Shown here piece by piece: positions 1 through 9,146 of a stretch of DNA of 64,000 nucleotides. A model generated the notes under the pieces. The model was given only the letters and a program-made list of their open reading frames with translations. It did no database searches and was not told the DNA's origin. The DNA is from Streptomyces sp. T12 (GTDB lineage Bacteria > Actinomycetota > Actinomycetes > Streptomycetales > Streptomycetaceae): NCBI RefSeq assembly GCF_028736035.1, contig NZ_CP117866.1:6200001-6264000 (forward strand), in the 5' to 3' direction. Positions within the stretch are counted from its first letter, which is position 1. Each line of letters begins with the position of its first letter. The position numbers were made by a program, and so were the translations under genes.

Positions 1-490
1 ACGCCAACGCCCGCTCCTTCTGCAACTCCACCGGCAACCCGGCCAGCCCCGGCTGCAGCGCGCACGCCAGTTCAGCGAGACCGGCGTCCACGGCGGCAGG
101 GCTGTCGGCGGTGATCCACCACCGCAACCGAGCCGTGGCCCGGTGTGCGGCCCAGCGGGCGGCCAGTGTGGACTTGCCCACCCCGCCCAGGCCGCTCACC
201 GCCCGCAACACCACCCCGCCCGGAGCGGCGAGCGCCGCGTCCAGCTGATCAAGCGCGGCGTCCCGGCCGACGAACAGCTCTGTCAGGGGGATGTTCGACA
301 CCCCGCCGGCCACGGCATCGTCAGGGATCGGACCGTAAGCCTCCGCGGGCAGCGCCTGCTCGGCATGCACCGCCACCGAGTTCACGACATCGCGCCCTGC
401 GGCATTGGAGCCCGAAGAAGCCGACACCGCGGGCGCCATGGTCGGTTCGCTCGGCACGTCTGTGCCGGGTTGACTCCTGGGTTTCCTCAT
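1..490 (-). CDS. NB-ARC/STAND-type ATPase, partial (C-terminus beyond window)
   Basis: The reading frame runs off the left edge, so only about 163 N-terminal residues are visible. It begins with a disordered stretch containing the tag GSNAAGRDVV (near residue 27), then an NB-ARC entry region (ELFVGRDAALDQL) and a clear Walker A loop, GLGGVGKST. The family uses ATP-driven oligomerisation to signal through C-terminal repeats, usually TPR in Streptomyces, which are not visible here. The ATG at 490 lies 7 bases downstream of the stop of the gene at 498-887, so the two are probably co-transcribed. Both carry the same GSNAAG tag. The family call is firm; the biological role is not known. Confidence 0.85.
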   Translation of the reverse strand, partial: MRKPRSQPGTDVPSEPTMAPAVSASSGSNAAGRDVVNSVAVHAEQALPAEAYGPIPDDAVAGGVSNIPLTELFVGRDAALDQLDAALAAPGGVVLRAVSGLGGVGKSTLAARWAAHRATARLRWWITADSPAAVDAGLAELACALQPGLAGLPVELQKERALA

Positions 491-497
491 CGCTGAA

Positions 498-887
498 TCA
501 CTGACCGTGCCGCGCCGTCGACCCGTCGATGTCTCCACCAGCCGCGTTCGATCCGCCAGTTGCTCGGATCCCGGGGCCGCCGTTCGGCGATGTGCCCGCG
601 CCCGGCGCTGTGTCTTGCGCCCGGGCGTTGCGAATGCTGCCGCGTGCCGCGTTCGAGCCCGCCTCAGCCTGCACCGGCTCCACAGCGGAAGGTGAGCTTG
701 CCGCCGCGAGCCTTAACTGCCACAGCCCGACCCCCAACGCCGCGATCCCGGCCACCGAGCCGATCACCCCCGCGGCCTGGCTCGACTGTTCCAGATCCGC
801 CGTCGACACCCACACCAGCAGCACGACCGCCGCGACGGCGCCCACCACGGTCAACGTCCACCAAAGAGCCCTCTGCCAGCCAGCCAT
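498..887 (-). CDS. Small membrane protein with GSNAAG tag
   Basis: 129 residues. Two hydrophobic segments (about residues 8-27 and 39-58) make a probable hairpin membrane anchor, followed by a Gly/Ala/Ser-rich tail that ends in the tag GSNAAGGDIDGSTA; a related GSNAARGSIRNA lies about 40 residues earlier. The same tag sits at the N-terminus of the NB-ARC ATPase that starts 8 bases downstream, which suggests the two products act together, perhaps with this one as membrane partner. That is inference from context. No enzymatic motif is seen. The ATG at 887 has only a weak ribosome-binding site. Confidence 0.65.
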   Translation of the reverse strand: MAGWQRALWWTLTVVGAVAAVVLLVWVSTADLEQSSQAAGVIGSVAGIAALGVGLWQLRLAAASSPSAVEPVQAEAGSNAARGSIRNARAQDTAPGAGTSPNGGPGIRATGGSNAAGGDIDGSTARHGQ

Positions 888-1227
888 GAGGACATCGTGG
901 CCCTGCTCGCAAGATCAAGCTGACGCTTCCCTCAATCTGCCTTCAGGACGGTGGTCAGGGCGTGCAGGGCGGTGGGGGTTGAGGCTATGCAGTGGGGCCA
1001 CGGCCCCGCCGTGCCGCACGGCAAGGCCGTCTGGTTCGGCCTCGCCCTGGAAGGTTCCTGCGCCATGGGCCTCGCGCTGATCGACGGGGCATGACTCGGG
1101 GGTGCGCGAACCCATGAGCGAGACTCGCGCGCGTGGCTTACTGTGCGTGATCGATTACGGACTGTTTGGATGGCGCCGAGCGGCGCCGCCCCCGGTGCCC
1201 TCTCTCGGACAAGGAGAGAAGTGCAGC
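888..1227. other. Intergenic region with a 35-codon open frame
   Basis: This 340-bp gap separates the divergent genes at 887 and 1228. A short plus-strand frame at 987-1094 with ATG and stop encodes 35 residues ending AVWFGLALEGSCAMGLALIDGA minus its last residue pair context; I do not recognise it and it may be a gene remnant. A purine-rich ribosome-binding site, AAGGAGAGAAG, lies just before the ATG at 1228. Confidence 0.35.
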
Positions 1228-1809
1228 ATGAAGATCACGAAGGTTCTGCTCGCGGGCGGGTCCGTGACGTCGGTCGCCGTCCTCACCACCCTCACCACCG
1301 TCACCGCCCTCACCGTCCTCGCCGCCCCCGCCGTCGCGCAGGAGTCGCCCGGCTCGGCGGCGACCCGGTCCGGCGCCACCGTCCACGTCCAGGCCCGCGA
1401 CAACGTGGTGAACGGCATGAGAGTCGGCATCGACCCCCGCAACGGGCACCTGATCGTCGAGGATGACGCAGGCATCGCCGCGGGCCAGGGCTGCATGCCG
1501 ATGTCCGGCACCGACGGCACCGCCGTCGACTGCGGCCCCGCCACCGGAATGGGCGGCGTCACACGCCTCAATGTCTCGATGGGCAACTTCGGCGACAGCT
1601 TCTTCTCCACGGCCCCCGTCAACACCTCCGTCGACGCCGGGTCCGGCGGCGACTTCGTGCGGACCGGCGCCGGCAACGACTCGATCAACCTGCGCGACGA
1701 CGTGCGCGGCAACGACGCGGTGACCTGCGACAGCGGCGGCAACGACCAGGTGGTCGGCGAAGCCGGCGACACCATCACCGCGGACTGTGAGCGCCAGGGG
1801 CGGTTCTAG
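1228..1809 (+). CDS. Secreted RTX-like repeat protein
   Basis: 193 residues. The start is set at ATG 1228 because AAGGAGAGAAG precedes it at good distance; an upstream in-frame start at 1102 has no such site. Residues 1-37 form a Sec signal peptide (Lys, then a long Val/Leu/Thr core, AxA-like end APAVAQE). The C-terminal 60 residues contain Gly-Asp-Asn turns (GSGGDFVRTGAGNDSI, GGNDQVVGEAGDTI) like hemolysin-type calcium-binding repeats, though only two or three units, fewer than a full beta-roll. Two cysteines could pair in the secreted form. The function is unknown; calcium binding outside the cell is the reasonable expectation. Confidence 0.75.
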   Translation: MKITKVLLAGGSVTSVAVLTTLTTVTALTVLAAPAVAQESPGSAATRSGATVHVQARDNVVNGMRVGIDPRNGHLIVEDDAGIAAGQGCMPMSGTDGTAVDCGPATGMGGVTRLNVSMGNFGDSFFSTAPVNTSVDAGSGGDFVRTGAGNDSINLRDDVRGNDAVTCDSGGNDQVVGEAGDTITADCERQGRF

Positions 1810-1878
1810 GCGGGCAACAGCGGCTCTTGCTTCTTCCCGCCGACGCCCGGGTGGTGCGTCCCCGGCAGTTGCCAGCAG

Positions 1879-2514
1879 TCAGTCTGTCGGGGGCTGCGTG
1901 CGTCGGGCGTAGGCACGGGCCGCGCGGGCGCGGTCGCCGCAGCGGGTGCTGCACCAGTGGCGGCGGCCGTGCCGGAGCAGGTAGCGGTTGCAGGGCGGGG
2001 AGCCGCAGGCCGTGAGGCGTTCGGCGTCGGGGGATGTGAGCAGGTCGGCGGCGTCGGCGGCGAGGGTCGCCAGGGCGTGGTCGACGATCTCGGTGGTGGG
2101 GTGCGGGGCCGCGCGGTAGGGGCCGTTCTTCTCGTCCCACTGCAGGAGCGGGGCCGTGGGAACCCTGGTCAGCGCGTCGTTCACGGCGGCCAGGGCGGCG
2201 GGGAGCGCGGGCAGCGCCTCGACCCGCGAGGCGAACAGCGCCCGGATCTGTTCCCGCAGGGAGCGCAGCTGTGCGGCACACATGTCTCGCATGCCGGCGT
2301 CGACCGGAGCCAGGCCGCGCTCGGCGAGCCACCGGTTCGCCGCGGCCGGGGTGCCGATGAGGTCGACGAACTGCCCACCCGGCACCGCGATGACGCTGTT
2401 GACGAGAGCGAGTGACGGGTACTGCTCCGCACCCGGCGCGGGCGGCAGCGGGGGCTCGACGGTCGCTGTCTCCTTGGTCGCGGTGTCCTTCACGGCTCTC
2501 ACGATACGGCCCAC
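1879..2514 (-). CDS. CGNR zinc-finger protein (ABATE domain)
   Basis: About 211 residues. The N-terminal two thirds match the stress-induced ABATE domain (ALVNSVI, then FVDLIGTPAAANRWL), and the C-terminus has the zinc ribbon of the CGNR family: CGSPPCNRYLL followed by WCSTRCGDRARAARAYARR, with four cysteines. Family members are presumed nucleic-acid-binding transcription regulators. The GTG at 2514 lies 8 bases from a 16-bp palindrome (2522-2537) that occurs four times in this locus, so expression is probably controlled by the TetR protein encoded at 3143. Other GTG codons a few residues inside are possible starts. Confidence 0.85.
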   Translation of the reverse strand: MGRIVRAVKDTATKETATVEPPLPPAPGAEQYPSLALVNSVIAVPGGQFVDLIGTPAAANRWLAERGLAPVDAGMRDMCAAQLRSLREQIRALFASRVEALPALPAALAAVNDALTRVPTAPLLQWDEKNGPYRAAPHPTTEIVDHALATLAADAADLLTSPDAERLTACGSPPCNRYLLRHGRRHWCSTRCGDRARAARAYARRTQPPTD

Positions 2515-2521
2515 CGAGTTG

Positions 2522-2537
2522 TATGACGGTCGTTATA
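2522..2537. promoter_or_regulatory. Operator copy 1, TATGACGGTCGTTATA
   Basis: A near-perfect 16-bp palindrome directly upstream of the minus-strand CGNR gene. Related copies lie at 2570-2585, 3756-3771 and 3791-3806. The placement in both divergent intergenic regions around a TetR gene makes these its likely binding sites. Confidence 0.75.
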
Positions 2538-2569
2538 GAGCGGGTGTAGTCTGCCGTCCTGCTGTTCTC

Positions 2570-2585
2570 TATAACGACTGTCATA
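2570..2585. promoter_or_regulatory. Operator copy 2, TATAACGACTGTCATA
   Basis: Second copy of the palindrome, ending 10 bases before the ATG of the tautomerase-like gene at 2596 and reaching its ribosome-binding site AAGGGG. It lies 48 bp, centre to centre, from copy 1. Occupancy would block transcription to the right. Confidence 0.75.
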
Positions 2586-2595
2586 AGGGGTCGCC

Positions 2596-3072
2596 ATGAC
2601 GATCATCACCGTGAACGCGCCCAAGGGGCGCCTGAGCCTCGAGCGGCGCCGCGAGCTGGCCGAGACGCTCACGGACGCTGTACTGGTGCCCGAGGTAGGC
2701 CAGTTCGCGCCGGCCGCCCGGGTCGGATTCCAGGTGCACTTCGTCGAGCGCGAGCGCGACATGATGGCCGTCGGCGGACGGCTGTTGGTGGATGCCGGGA
2801 GCGAGCTCGACGTGATGGTGATCGACGTGGCGGTCATGGACGCCGCCTGGCAGCCGGACGTCCGGGCCGAGGTCATCGAGCGGGTGCTGGCCGCGCTGGC
2901 GGCGGCCTGCGGGACGGAGAAGCCGTCGCCGACGTGGTGGGTCAACTTCCGTGTGATCGACGAGGGCAGTTGGGGCGCTTCGGGCGGCGTGCTGTCTGTG
3001 CTGCCCCTGCTCGACAGTGGTGTGTTCACGGAGGAGAGGGCCAAGGCGGTTCGAGCTGCGCTGGGTGGATGA
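2596..3072 (+). CDS. Tautomerase-fold protein lacking N-terminal proline
   Basis: 158 residues, about twice the length of a 4-oxalocrotonate tautomerase subunit, so probably a fused double beta-alpha-beta unit. The architecture (MTIITVNAPKGRLSLERRRELAETLTDAV, then PSPTWWVNFRVIDEGSWGASGGVLS near residues 115-140) parallels the protein at 3875-4315. Unlike that one, it begins Met-Thr rather than Met-Pro, so the catalytic amino-terminal proline of tautomerases is absent. It may be catalytically altered or a non-enzymatic partner. AAGGGG precedes the ATG, and two operator copies lie upstream. Confidence 0.7.
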   Translation: MTIITVNAPKGRLSLERRRELAETLTDAVLVPEVGQFAPAARVGFQVHFVERERDMMAVGGRLLVDAGSELDVMVIDVAVMDAAWQPDVRAEVIERVLAALAAACGTEKPSPTWWVNFRVIDEGSWGASGGVLSVLPLLDSGVFTEERAKAVRAALGG

Positions 3073-3142
3073 GGGCGGCTGAGTCGGACGCCCCTTCCGA
3101 TCGGTCCGACGCCCCTTCCGACCGGTCCGACCGCCCTCCCGG

Positions 3143-3727
3143 TCAGTGCTTGATCGCGGTGAGGATGAGCGCCTGCAGCTGCTCGGCGGTCCGGTCGAGA
3201 GGCTGGGTGCTGCGCTTGGCGCGGCACATGGCCACGGTCCCCTCGACCGCCGCGACGACGAGCGTCGCGAGCTGTGCGGCCTGCTCGGGCTCGGTGCCGT
3301 GCTCGCGCAGGGAGGTGGCCAGCAGCTTTTCCCACTCGTCGAAGACCTCGGCGGCGGCCGTCAGGGCGGTCGGCGTCTCGTCGGCGGGGGGCTCCTCGAT
3401 CGAGACGGCGAGGACCGGGCAGCCGGCCCGGAAGTCGCTGTCGACGACGATCTTGCGCCACAGGCCGAGGAACGCGCGCAACCCGGCGACCGGCCCGGCT
3501 TCGAGTTCCTTGCGCAGGCTCCGGGCGACCCACGCGCCCGTGTGGCGGACGGCCTCGGTGGCCAACTGCTGCTTGCCGTCCGGGAAGTAGTGGTACGTCG
3601 AGCCGAGCGGCGCCCTGGCGTGTTTGGCCGTCTCGCGGATGCTCGTCGCGTTCAGGCCGCGGCGGCTGATCATGTCGGCCGCACCGGCGATGATCCGCTC
3701 GCGCACCGTCGGGCTGGGCTTGGTCAC
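3143..3727 (-). CDS. TetR-family repressor (YxaF/LmrA-type)
   Basis: 194 residues from the GTG at 3727, chosen because AGAAGGGA lies 8 bases upstream; a GTG at 3751 would place translation almost inside the operator. The N-terminus has the TetR helix-turn-helix (RERIIAGAADMISRRGLNATSIRETAKHA, then APLGSTYHYFPDGKQQL). The C-terminal domain with FRAGCPVLAVSIE resembles the LmrA/YxaF ligand-binding class, which often responds to aromatic compounds. It lies between two sets of palindromes and probably represses itself, both tautomerase genes and the alcohol dehydrogenase. The inducer is unknown. Confidence 0.9.
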   Translation of the reverse strand: MTKPSPTVRERIIAGAADMISRRGLNATSIRETAKHARAPLGSTYHYFPDGKQQLATEAVRHTGAWVARSLRKELEAGPVAGLRAFLGLWRKIVVDSDFRAGCPVLAVSIEEPPADETPTALTAAAEVFDEWEKLLATSLREHGTEPEQAAQLATLVVAAVEGTVAMCRAKRSTQPLDRTAEQLQALILTAIKH

Positions 3728-3755
3728 GTACGCGGTCCCTTCTGACCCCACTGGC

Positions 3756-3771
3756 TATAACGGCCGTCATA
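3756..3771. promoter_or_regulatory. Operator copy 3, TATAACGGCCGTCATA
   Basis: Palindrome upstream of the TetR gene on the minus strand, at a position expected for autoregulation. Only one position pair breaks perfect symmetry. Confidence 0.75.
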
Positions 3772-3790
3772 GTCTAGCGTGACGCCCGTC

Positions 3791-3806
3791 TATAACGACT
3801 GTCATA
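3791..3806. promoter_or_regulatory. Operator copy 4, TATAACGACTGTCATA
   Basis: Identical to copy 2. It lies 35 bp from copy 3 and upstream of the plus-strand tautomerase gene at 3875, so one intergenic region may control both directions. Confidence 0.75.
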
Positions 3807-3874
3807 GACGGGCGTCGCCGTATGCGACGACGAAGAAGCCGTAGGGGACGAAGGAGAAAGACAGAGGTGCTCCC

Positions 3875-4315
3875 ATGCCGATGATCCGGCTCACAGCTCC
3901 GGCCGGTGCCCTGACCGACCAGGGTCGCCAGAGCGTTCAGCGTGACCTCGCCGCCGTACTGCTGCGCTGGGAGGGCGCACCCGACACCGCGTTCTTCCGC
4001 GCCCAGGCCTGGAGCTACCTCGTCGAACTGCCGGACGGCGCCCAGACCACCGCCGAGGACGACGCGCCGCGCTTCCTGGTGGAGGTCACCGTCCCGCAGG
4101 GCGCCCTGTCCGAGCGTCGCAAGGCGGGCCTGGTCGAGGAGGCGACGCGGACCGTCCTGTCCGCCGCCGGCCTCGCCGCCGACGAGGCTCTGCGGGTGTG
4201 GGTGCTGGTGCACGAACAGCCCGACGGCACCTGGGGCGCGGGCGGCTCCGTCATCCGCTACGCCGACCTCGTGGCCCTGGCTCAGCAGGGCAAGGGGAGC
4301 ACGGCCGATGCGTGA
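3875..4315 (+). CDS. Tautomerase family protein (Pro-2)
   Basis: 146 residues beginning Met-Pro-Met, so the mature protein would expose the catalytic amino-terminal proline of the 4-oxalocrotonate tautomerase superfamily. Two similar halves are visible: MIRLTAPAGALTDQGRQSVQRDL and FLVEVTVPQGALSERRKAG. The region DGTWGAGGSVIRYADL matches the end of the sister protein at 2596. The last codons overlap the start of the alcohol dehydrogenase by 8 bases, so the two are translationally coupled. The substrate is unknown; keto-enol isomerisation before reduction or oxidation by the neighbour is a plausible role. Confidence 0.8.
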   Translation: MPMIRLTAPAGALTDQGRQSVQRDLAAVLLRWEGAPDTAFFRAQAWSYLVELPDGAQTTAEDDAPRFLVEVTVPQGALSERRKAGLVEEATRTVLSAAGLAADEALRVWVLVHEQPDGTWGAGGSVIRYADLVALAQQGKGSTADA

Positions 4316-5318
4316 ACTCACCTACGTGGCCCGGCGCACCGTCGAGTGGCGTGAGGCGCCCGACCCGAAGCTCCAGTCGGACCGGGAGGCGATCGTCGCC
4401 CCGGTGGCGGCCACGCCCTGTGACGTGGACTCGTCCATCCTGGCCGGGCATAGCTTCATCGACCCGCCCTTCGCCCTCGGCCACGAGTGCGTCGCCAAGG
4501 TCGTCGAGACCGGCGACGCCGTCACCGCCGTAGCCCCCGGCGACCTGGTCGTCGTCCCGTGGTCCATCAACTGCGGCACCTGCGACCGCTGCCGGGCCGG
4601 CCTGACCGCGCACTGCACCGCCGTCCCCTACATGGCGATGTACGGCGCACCGATCGGCGGCACCTGGGGCGGGCTCTTCTCCGACCTGGTCCGCGTGCCC
4701 TACGCCGACGCCATGCTGGTCCCGCTGCCCACCGGCCTGGACCCGGTCGCCATGGCCTCGGCCAGCGACAACTGGTCCCTGGCCTGGCGCCTGGTCGCCC
4801 CCCACCTCAAGTCCCGCCCAGGCGCCCGGGTCCTGGTCGTCGCGCGCGGCAGCATCGGCCTGTACGTGTGCGACATCGCCCGCGCGCTGGGCGCCTCCGA
4901 CGTCCTCTACGTCGACCCCGACCCCGAACACCGCGCCTTGGCCGGCACCTTCGGAGCCGCCACCGCCGAATCCCTGGACCCGATCCCACAGGGCTTCGAC
5001 ATCGCCGTAGAAGCCACCGGCCGCGTCGACCAACTCGCCCTGGTCGTCAAGTGCCTGTCCCCGGAGGGCATCTGCGAGAGTGCGGGCAACCACTTCCGCC
5101 CCGGCGAGCTGCCCCTGCTCGACATGTACCTCACCGGCGTCACCCTGCGCGTCGCCCGCGACAACGTCCGCGCCCACATCCCCGACGCCCTCGAACTCGC
5201 CGCCTCCGGCAAGGTCGCCCCCGAACGGGTCGTCTCCCATGTCATCGACTGGGAGGACCTGCCGACGGCACTGCCGGAGAAACACCTCAAGCCGGTGTTC
5301 GTACGGTCCGACACTTGA
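4308..5318 (+). CDS. Zinc-dependent alcohol dehydrogenase (MDR family)
   Basis: 336 residues. The catalytic-zinc segment reads LGHECVAKV (about residue 60, GHE motif), and a structural-zinc loop NCGTCDRCRAGLTAHC carries four cysteines at about residues 88-102. The Rossmann part (ARVLVVARGSIGLYVCDIARALGA, from about residue 164) has a modified glycine loop, ARGSIG instead of GxGxxG, and an Asp (YVDPDP) that suggests NAD preference. The ATG at 4308 overlaps the upstream tautomerase gene. It is probably the oxidoreductase of a small TetR-regulated pathway. The long 458-codon frame beginning upstream is only an open extension in the same frame. Confidence 0.88.
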   Translation: MRELTYVARRTVEWREAPDPKLQSDREAIVAPVAATPCDVDSSILAGHSFIDPPFALGHECVAKVVETGDAVTAVAPGDLVVVPWSINCGTCDRCRAGLTAHCTAVPYMAMYGAPIGGTWGGLFSDLVRVPYADAMLVPLPTGLDPVAMASASDNWSLAWRLVAPHLKSRPGARVLVVARGSIGLYVCDIARALGASDVLYVDPDPEHRALAGTFGAATAESLDPIPQGFDIAVEATGRVDQLALVVKCLSPEGICESAGNHFRPGELPLLDMYLTGVTLRVARDNVRAHIPDALELAASGKVAPERVVSHVIDWEDLPTALPEKHLKPVFVRSDT

Positions 5319-5390
5319 CCGCGTCTGCCGGACCCCGCCCCACCGCACTGCACCCCCACCGCACCTCACTACACCCCGCCGAGAAACCTG

Positions 5391-6104
5391 ATGCACACCT
5401 CCCGGACCGACCAGCCGCCCACCGACCCCACGTCACCGACATCCAAGTCATCCGAGATGTCCGAGACATCCGAGGGACTGGAACACCAGAAGGCCGCCAT
5501 CACCGGCCTCGGCCACGAACTGCGCGCTCTCGTGGAAGCCACCGTCCGCACCGCCGCCTCCCCCGACACCCTCCACCAGGTGGCGGACGGCGTTCGTCAC
5601 CTCACCGGTCAGCTGACGGGGCGACGGCGCGCGAGGGCGGAGATCCCGGAGGTGGACGAGTTCCCCGCGGGCGCACGGATGTACAGCCCCGTCACCGGCC
5701 CCGGCAGCCCGCTCGCCCCGCCCCTCCACATCACGCCCGAAGCCGACGGCCTGGTGGGCCACTGCACCCTCGGCATCGCCCACGAAGGCCCGCCCGGCTA
5801 CGGCCACGGCGGCATGAGCGCCATGCTCTTGGACGAACTCATGGGCCGCGCCTGCGCAGCAGCCGGCATGGCCGGTCTGACCGTCTCTCTGCAGATGCGC
5901 TACCACCGCCCGGTCCCGCTGGAGACACCCCTGCGGGTCCTCGCCCGCGTCACCGGCACGGGCGACCGCAAGATCTTCGTAAGCGGGTCGATCACCACCC
6001 GGACGGACCCGGACGCACCCCTCGTCACGGCCGACGGGGTCTTCGTCACCCCCGACCCCGACCGCGCTCGCGCCCTGTTCCCGGGGCTGCGTCCGCAGCG
6101 GTGA
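5391..6104 (+). CDS. PaaI-family hotdog thioesterase
   Basis: About 237 residues. The first ~70 are a low-complexity Ser/Thr/Pro-rich and helical extension; the hotdog domain follows. The family signature HEGPPGYGHGGMSAMLLDEL (about residues 125-144) includes the HGG and the catalytic-side Asp/Glu of PaaI-type acyl-CoA thioesterases. The ribosome-binding site before ATG 5391 is weak, and an ATG about 23 codons later could be the true start. It follows the alcohol dehydrogenase by 72 bases and may belong to the same transcript, hydrolysing an acyl-CoA product. That link is inference. Confidence 0.85.
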   Translation: MHTSRTDQPPTDPTSPTSKSSEMSETSEGLEHQKAAITGLGHELRALVEATVRTAASPDTLHQVADGVRHLTGQLTGRRRARAEIPEVDEFPAGARMYSPVTGPGSPLAPPLHITPEADGLVGHCTLGIAHEGPPGYGHGGMSAMLLDELMGRACAAAGMAGLTVSLQMRYHRPVPLETPLRVLARVTGTGDRKIFVSGSITTRTDPDAPLVTADGVFVTPDPDRARALFPGLRPQR

Positions 6105-6105
6105 G

Positions 6106-7202
<1,097 letters not shown>

Positions 7203-7206
<4 letters not shown>

Positions 7207-8063
7207 GAGGCGGTCATCCAGCGGTCACGCAGCCCCGCCAGGACCGCGACGGACACGGCGAGCAGGACGAGGCTGAGGGCGATAGCGGCCTCCGGGTCGC
7301 TCTGCAACGCCAGGTAGACGGCGAGCGGCATGGTCTGCGTACGCCCGGGGAAGTTGCCGGCGAAGGTGATGGTCGCGCCGAACTCGCCGAGCGCACGGGC
7401 CCAGGCCAGTACGGCTCCGGCCGCGATGCCGGGCGCGATGAGCGGCAGCGTGACCCGGCGGAACGCGGTGAAGCGGGAGGCGCCCAGGGTGGTGGCGGCC
7501 TCCTCGTAGCGGGGGTCGGCGGCCCGCAGGGTGCCCTCCACGCTGATCACGAGGAACGGCATGGCGACGAACGCCTCCGCCACCACGACCCCGGCGGTGG
7601 TGAACGGCAGGGTGATCCCGAACCATGCGTCCAGCCACTTTCCGATGACACCGTTGCGGCCGAGCGCCATCAGCAGCGCCACACCCCCGACCACCGGCGG
7701 CAACACCAGGGGCAGGGTGACGAGGGCCCGTACGATCCCCCGCCCGGGGAACTCGACCCGGGCCAGCAGCCAGGCCAGCGGCACCCCGATCACCAGGCTC
7801 ACCGCGGTCGCCGCCGTCGCGCAGACCAGCGACAACTGGAGCGCCTGCCACACCTCCGTGCTGGTCAGCAGGTCCGGCATGCTCCGCCAGGGCGCCCTGA
7901 TCAGCAGCGCCACGAGCGGGAGGGTCAGGAACGCCAGGCCGATGAGGGCGGGCAGGAGGAGCGGCAGCGGAGCGCCCCCGCGGACGCGGACGCGGCGGCG
8001 CCGCGGGCCAGCGGCCAGGGTGTCCGCGGCGCCGGCCTTGTCCAGCGAGGACGGGGACGTCAC
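7203..8063 (-). CDS. modB: Molybdate ABC transporter permease
   Basis: 286 residues with about six membrane segments and the permease loop EAATTLGASRFTAFRRVTLPLIAPGI (EAA motif, the contact for ModC). The N-terminal ~40 residues are Arg-rich and cytoplasmic. GTG 8063 overlaps the end of modA by four bases. Order A-B-C on the minus strand with overlaps at both junctions indicates one operon. Confidence 0.93.
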
Positions 8064-8875
8064 GGCTTGAGGAACCCGGCCGCGTTCAGGACCTTCTGGC
8101 CCTCGGCGGACTGCACCAGCGCGATGAACGCCTCGGCGGCCGCGGCGTTCGGCGCGTCCTTGAGCAGGGTGATCGGGTAGTCGTTGATGGCGTCGGCCGA
8201 CTCGGGGAATTCCACGCCCTCCACCTTGTCACCCGCGGCCTTCACATCGGTCTTGTAGACGACCGCGGCGTCGGCCTCCTTCAGCACCACCTTGTTCAGG
8301 GCGGCCTTGACGTCCTCCTCGTAGGAGACCGGGGTGAGCTTCAGCTTGCTCGCGTCCAGGGCCTTCTGGGCGGCGGCGCCGCACGGGACCGCCTTGTCGC
8401 ACAGCACGACCTTCAGGTCGGACTTGGTGAGGTCCTTCAGCGAGGCGACCTTGTCGGGGTTGCCCGGCAGGGTGGCGATCTCCAGCTGGTTGCGCACGAA
8501 GGTGGCGGGCGTGCCGGAGGCGCCCCCGGCGTCGGTGACGATCTTCATCGTCTTGGGGCTGGCCGAGGCGAACACGTCCGCCGGGGCGCCGCCGGTGATG
8601 CTCGCGGCGAGCGCGTCGCTGCCGCCGAAGCTGAAGGTCACCTCGGTGCCCGGGTGGGCCTTCTCGAACTCCTTGCCCAGCGTCGTGAAGCTCTCCTTCA
8701 GCGAGGCGGCGGCGAAGACGGTCACCTCGCCGGACAGCCCGGCCGAGGCGGAGGAGCCGGACTTGGCAGACGAGGAGCCGTCCGAGGAGGAGCAGGCGCT
8801 CAGGGCCAGCAGGGCTGCGGCGCCTACGCCGGTCACCTGCAGCGTCCGACGGGTCCGGCGCACGGAACGGGTCAT
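8060..8875 (-). CDS. modA: Molybdate-binding lipoprotein
   Basis: 271 residues from ATG 8875, preceded by GAGGGAG. The lipobox LSAC follows a twin-Arg-rich n-region and hydrophobic core, so the mature protein is a membrane-anchored lipoprotein. ModA features are visible: VTVFAAASLKESF after the signal, FSFGGSDALAASI, GAPADVFASAS and, near the end, ADAAVVYKTDV. The frame stays open upstream to 8944 through a 21-bp tandem repeat, but that extension would place the signal peptide internally and is rejected. Confidence 0.92.
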   Translation of the reverse strand: MTRSVRRTRRTLQVTGVGAAALLALSACSSSDGSSSAKSGSSASAGLSGEVTVFAAASLKESFTTLGKEFEKAHPGTEVTFSFGGSDALAASITGGAPADVFASASPKTMKIVTDAGGASGTPATFVRNQLEIATLPGNPDKVASLKDLTKSDLKVVLCDKAVPCGAAAQKALDASKLKLTPVSYEEDVKAALNKVVLKEADAAVVYKTDVKAAGDKVEGVEFPESADAINDYPITLLKDAPNAAAAEAFIALVQSAEGQKVLNAAGFLKP

Positions 8876-8882
8876 CACGGGT

Positions 8883-8955
8883 CCACTCCCTCTGGTCCTC
8901 AACGGACTCCCTCTGGTCTCCAACGGACTCACGCTGGTCTCCAACGGACCTCACG
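8883..8955. repeat. 21-bp tandem repeat upstream of modA
   Basis: About three imperfect copies of a 21-bp unit (plus strand GGACTCCCTCTGGTCTCCAAC) lie immediately before the modA start, in its leader. Their regular spacing of two helical turns would suit cooperative protein binding, for example by the Mop/TOBE regulator at 9326. No function is shown by the sequence. Confidence 0.7.
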
Positions 8956-9146
8956 GCGTAGGCGCCGACACCGAGCAGGGCGCCCGCGTCACCGATCCGG
9001 TGGTGTGCATGCGCAGAGGATACTGCCGCAGGTGCGAGGGAAAAGTCTCCTGTCGCATCGCATGAGCCGGATCATCTATCTACCAGCATGGCATGTGCGT
9101 TTGTACGGAGAGGGGCTTCGGGTGCGGTCACCCGGCAGACGTCGCC

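Noticed and set aside
8229..8954. Protein with repeated heptapeptides upstream of and across modA
   Set aside because: It is a shifted-frame reading of the 21-bp repeat and the modA gene.
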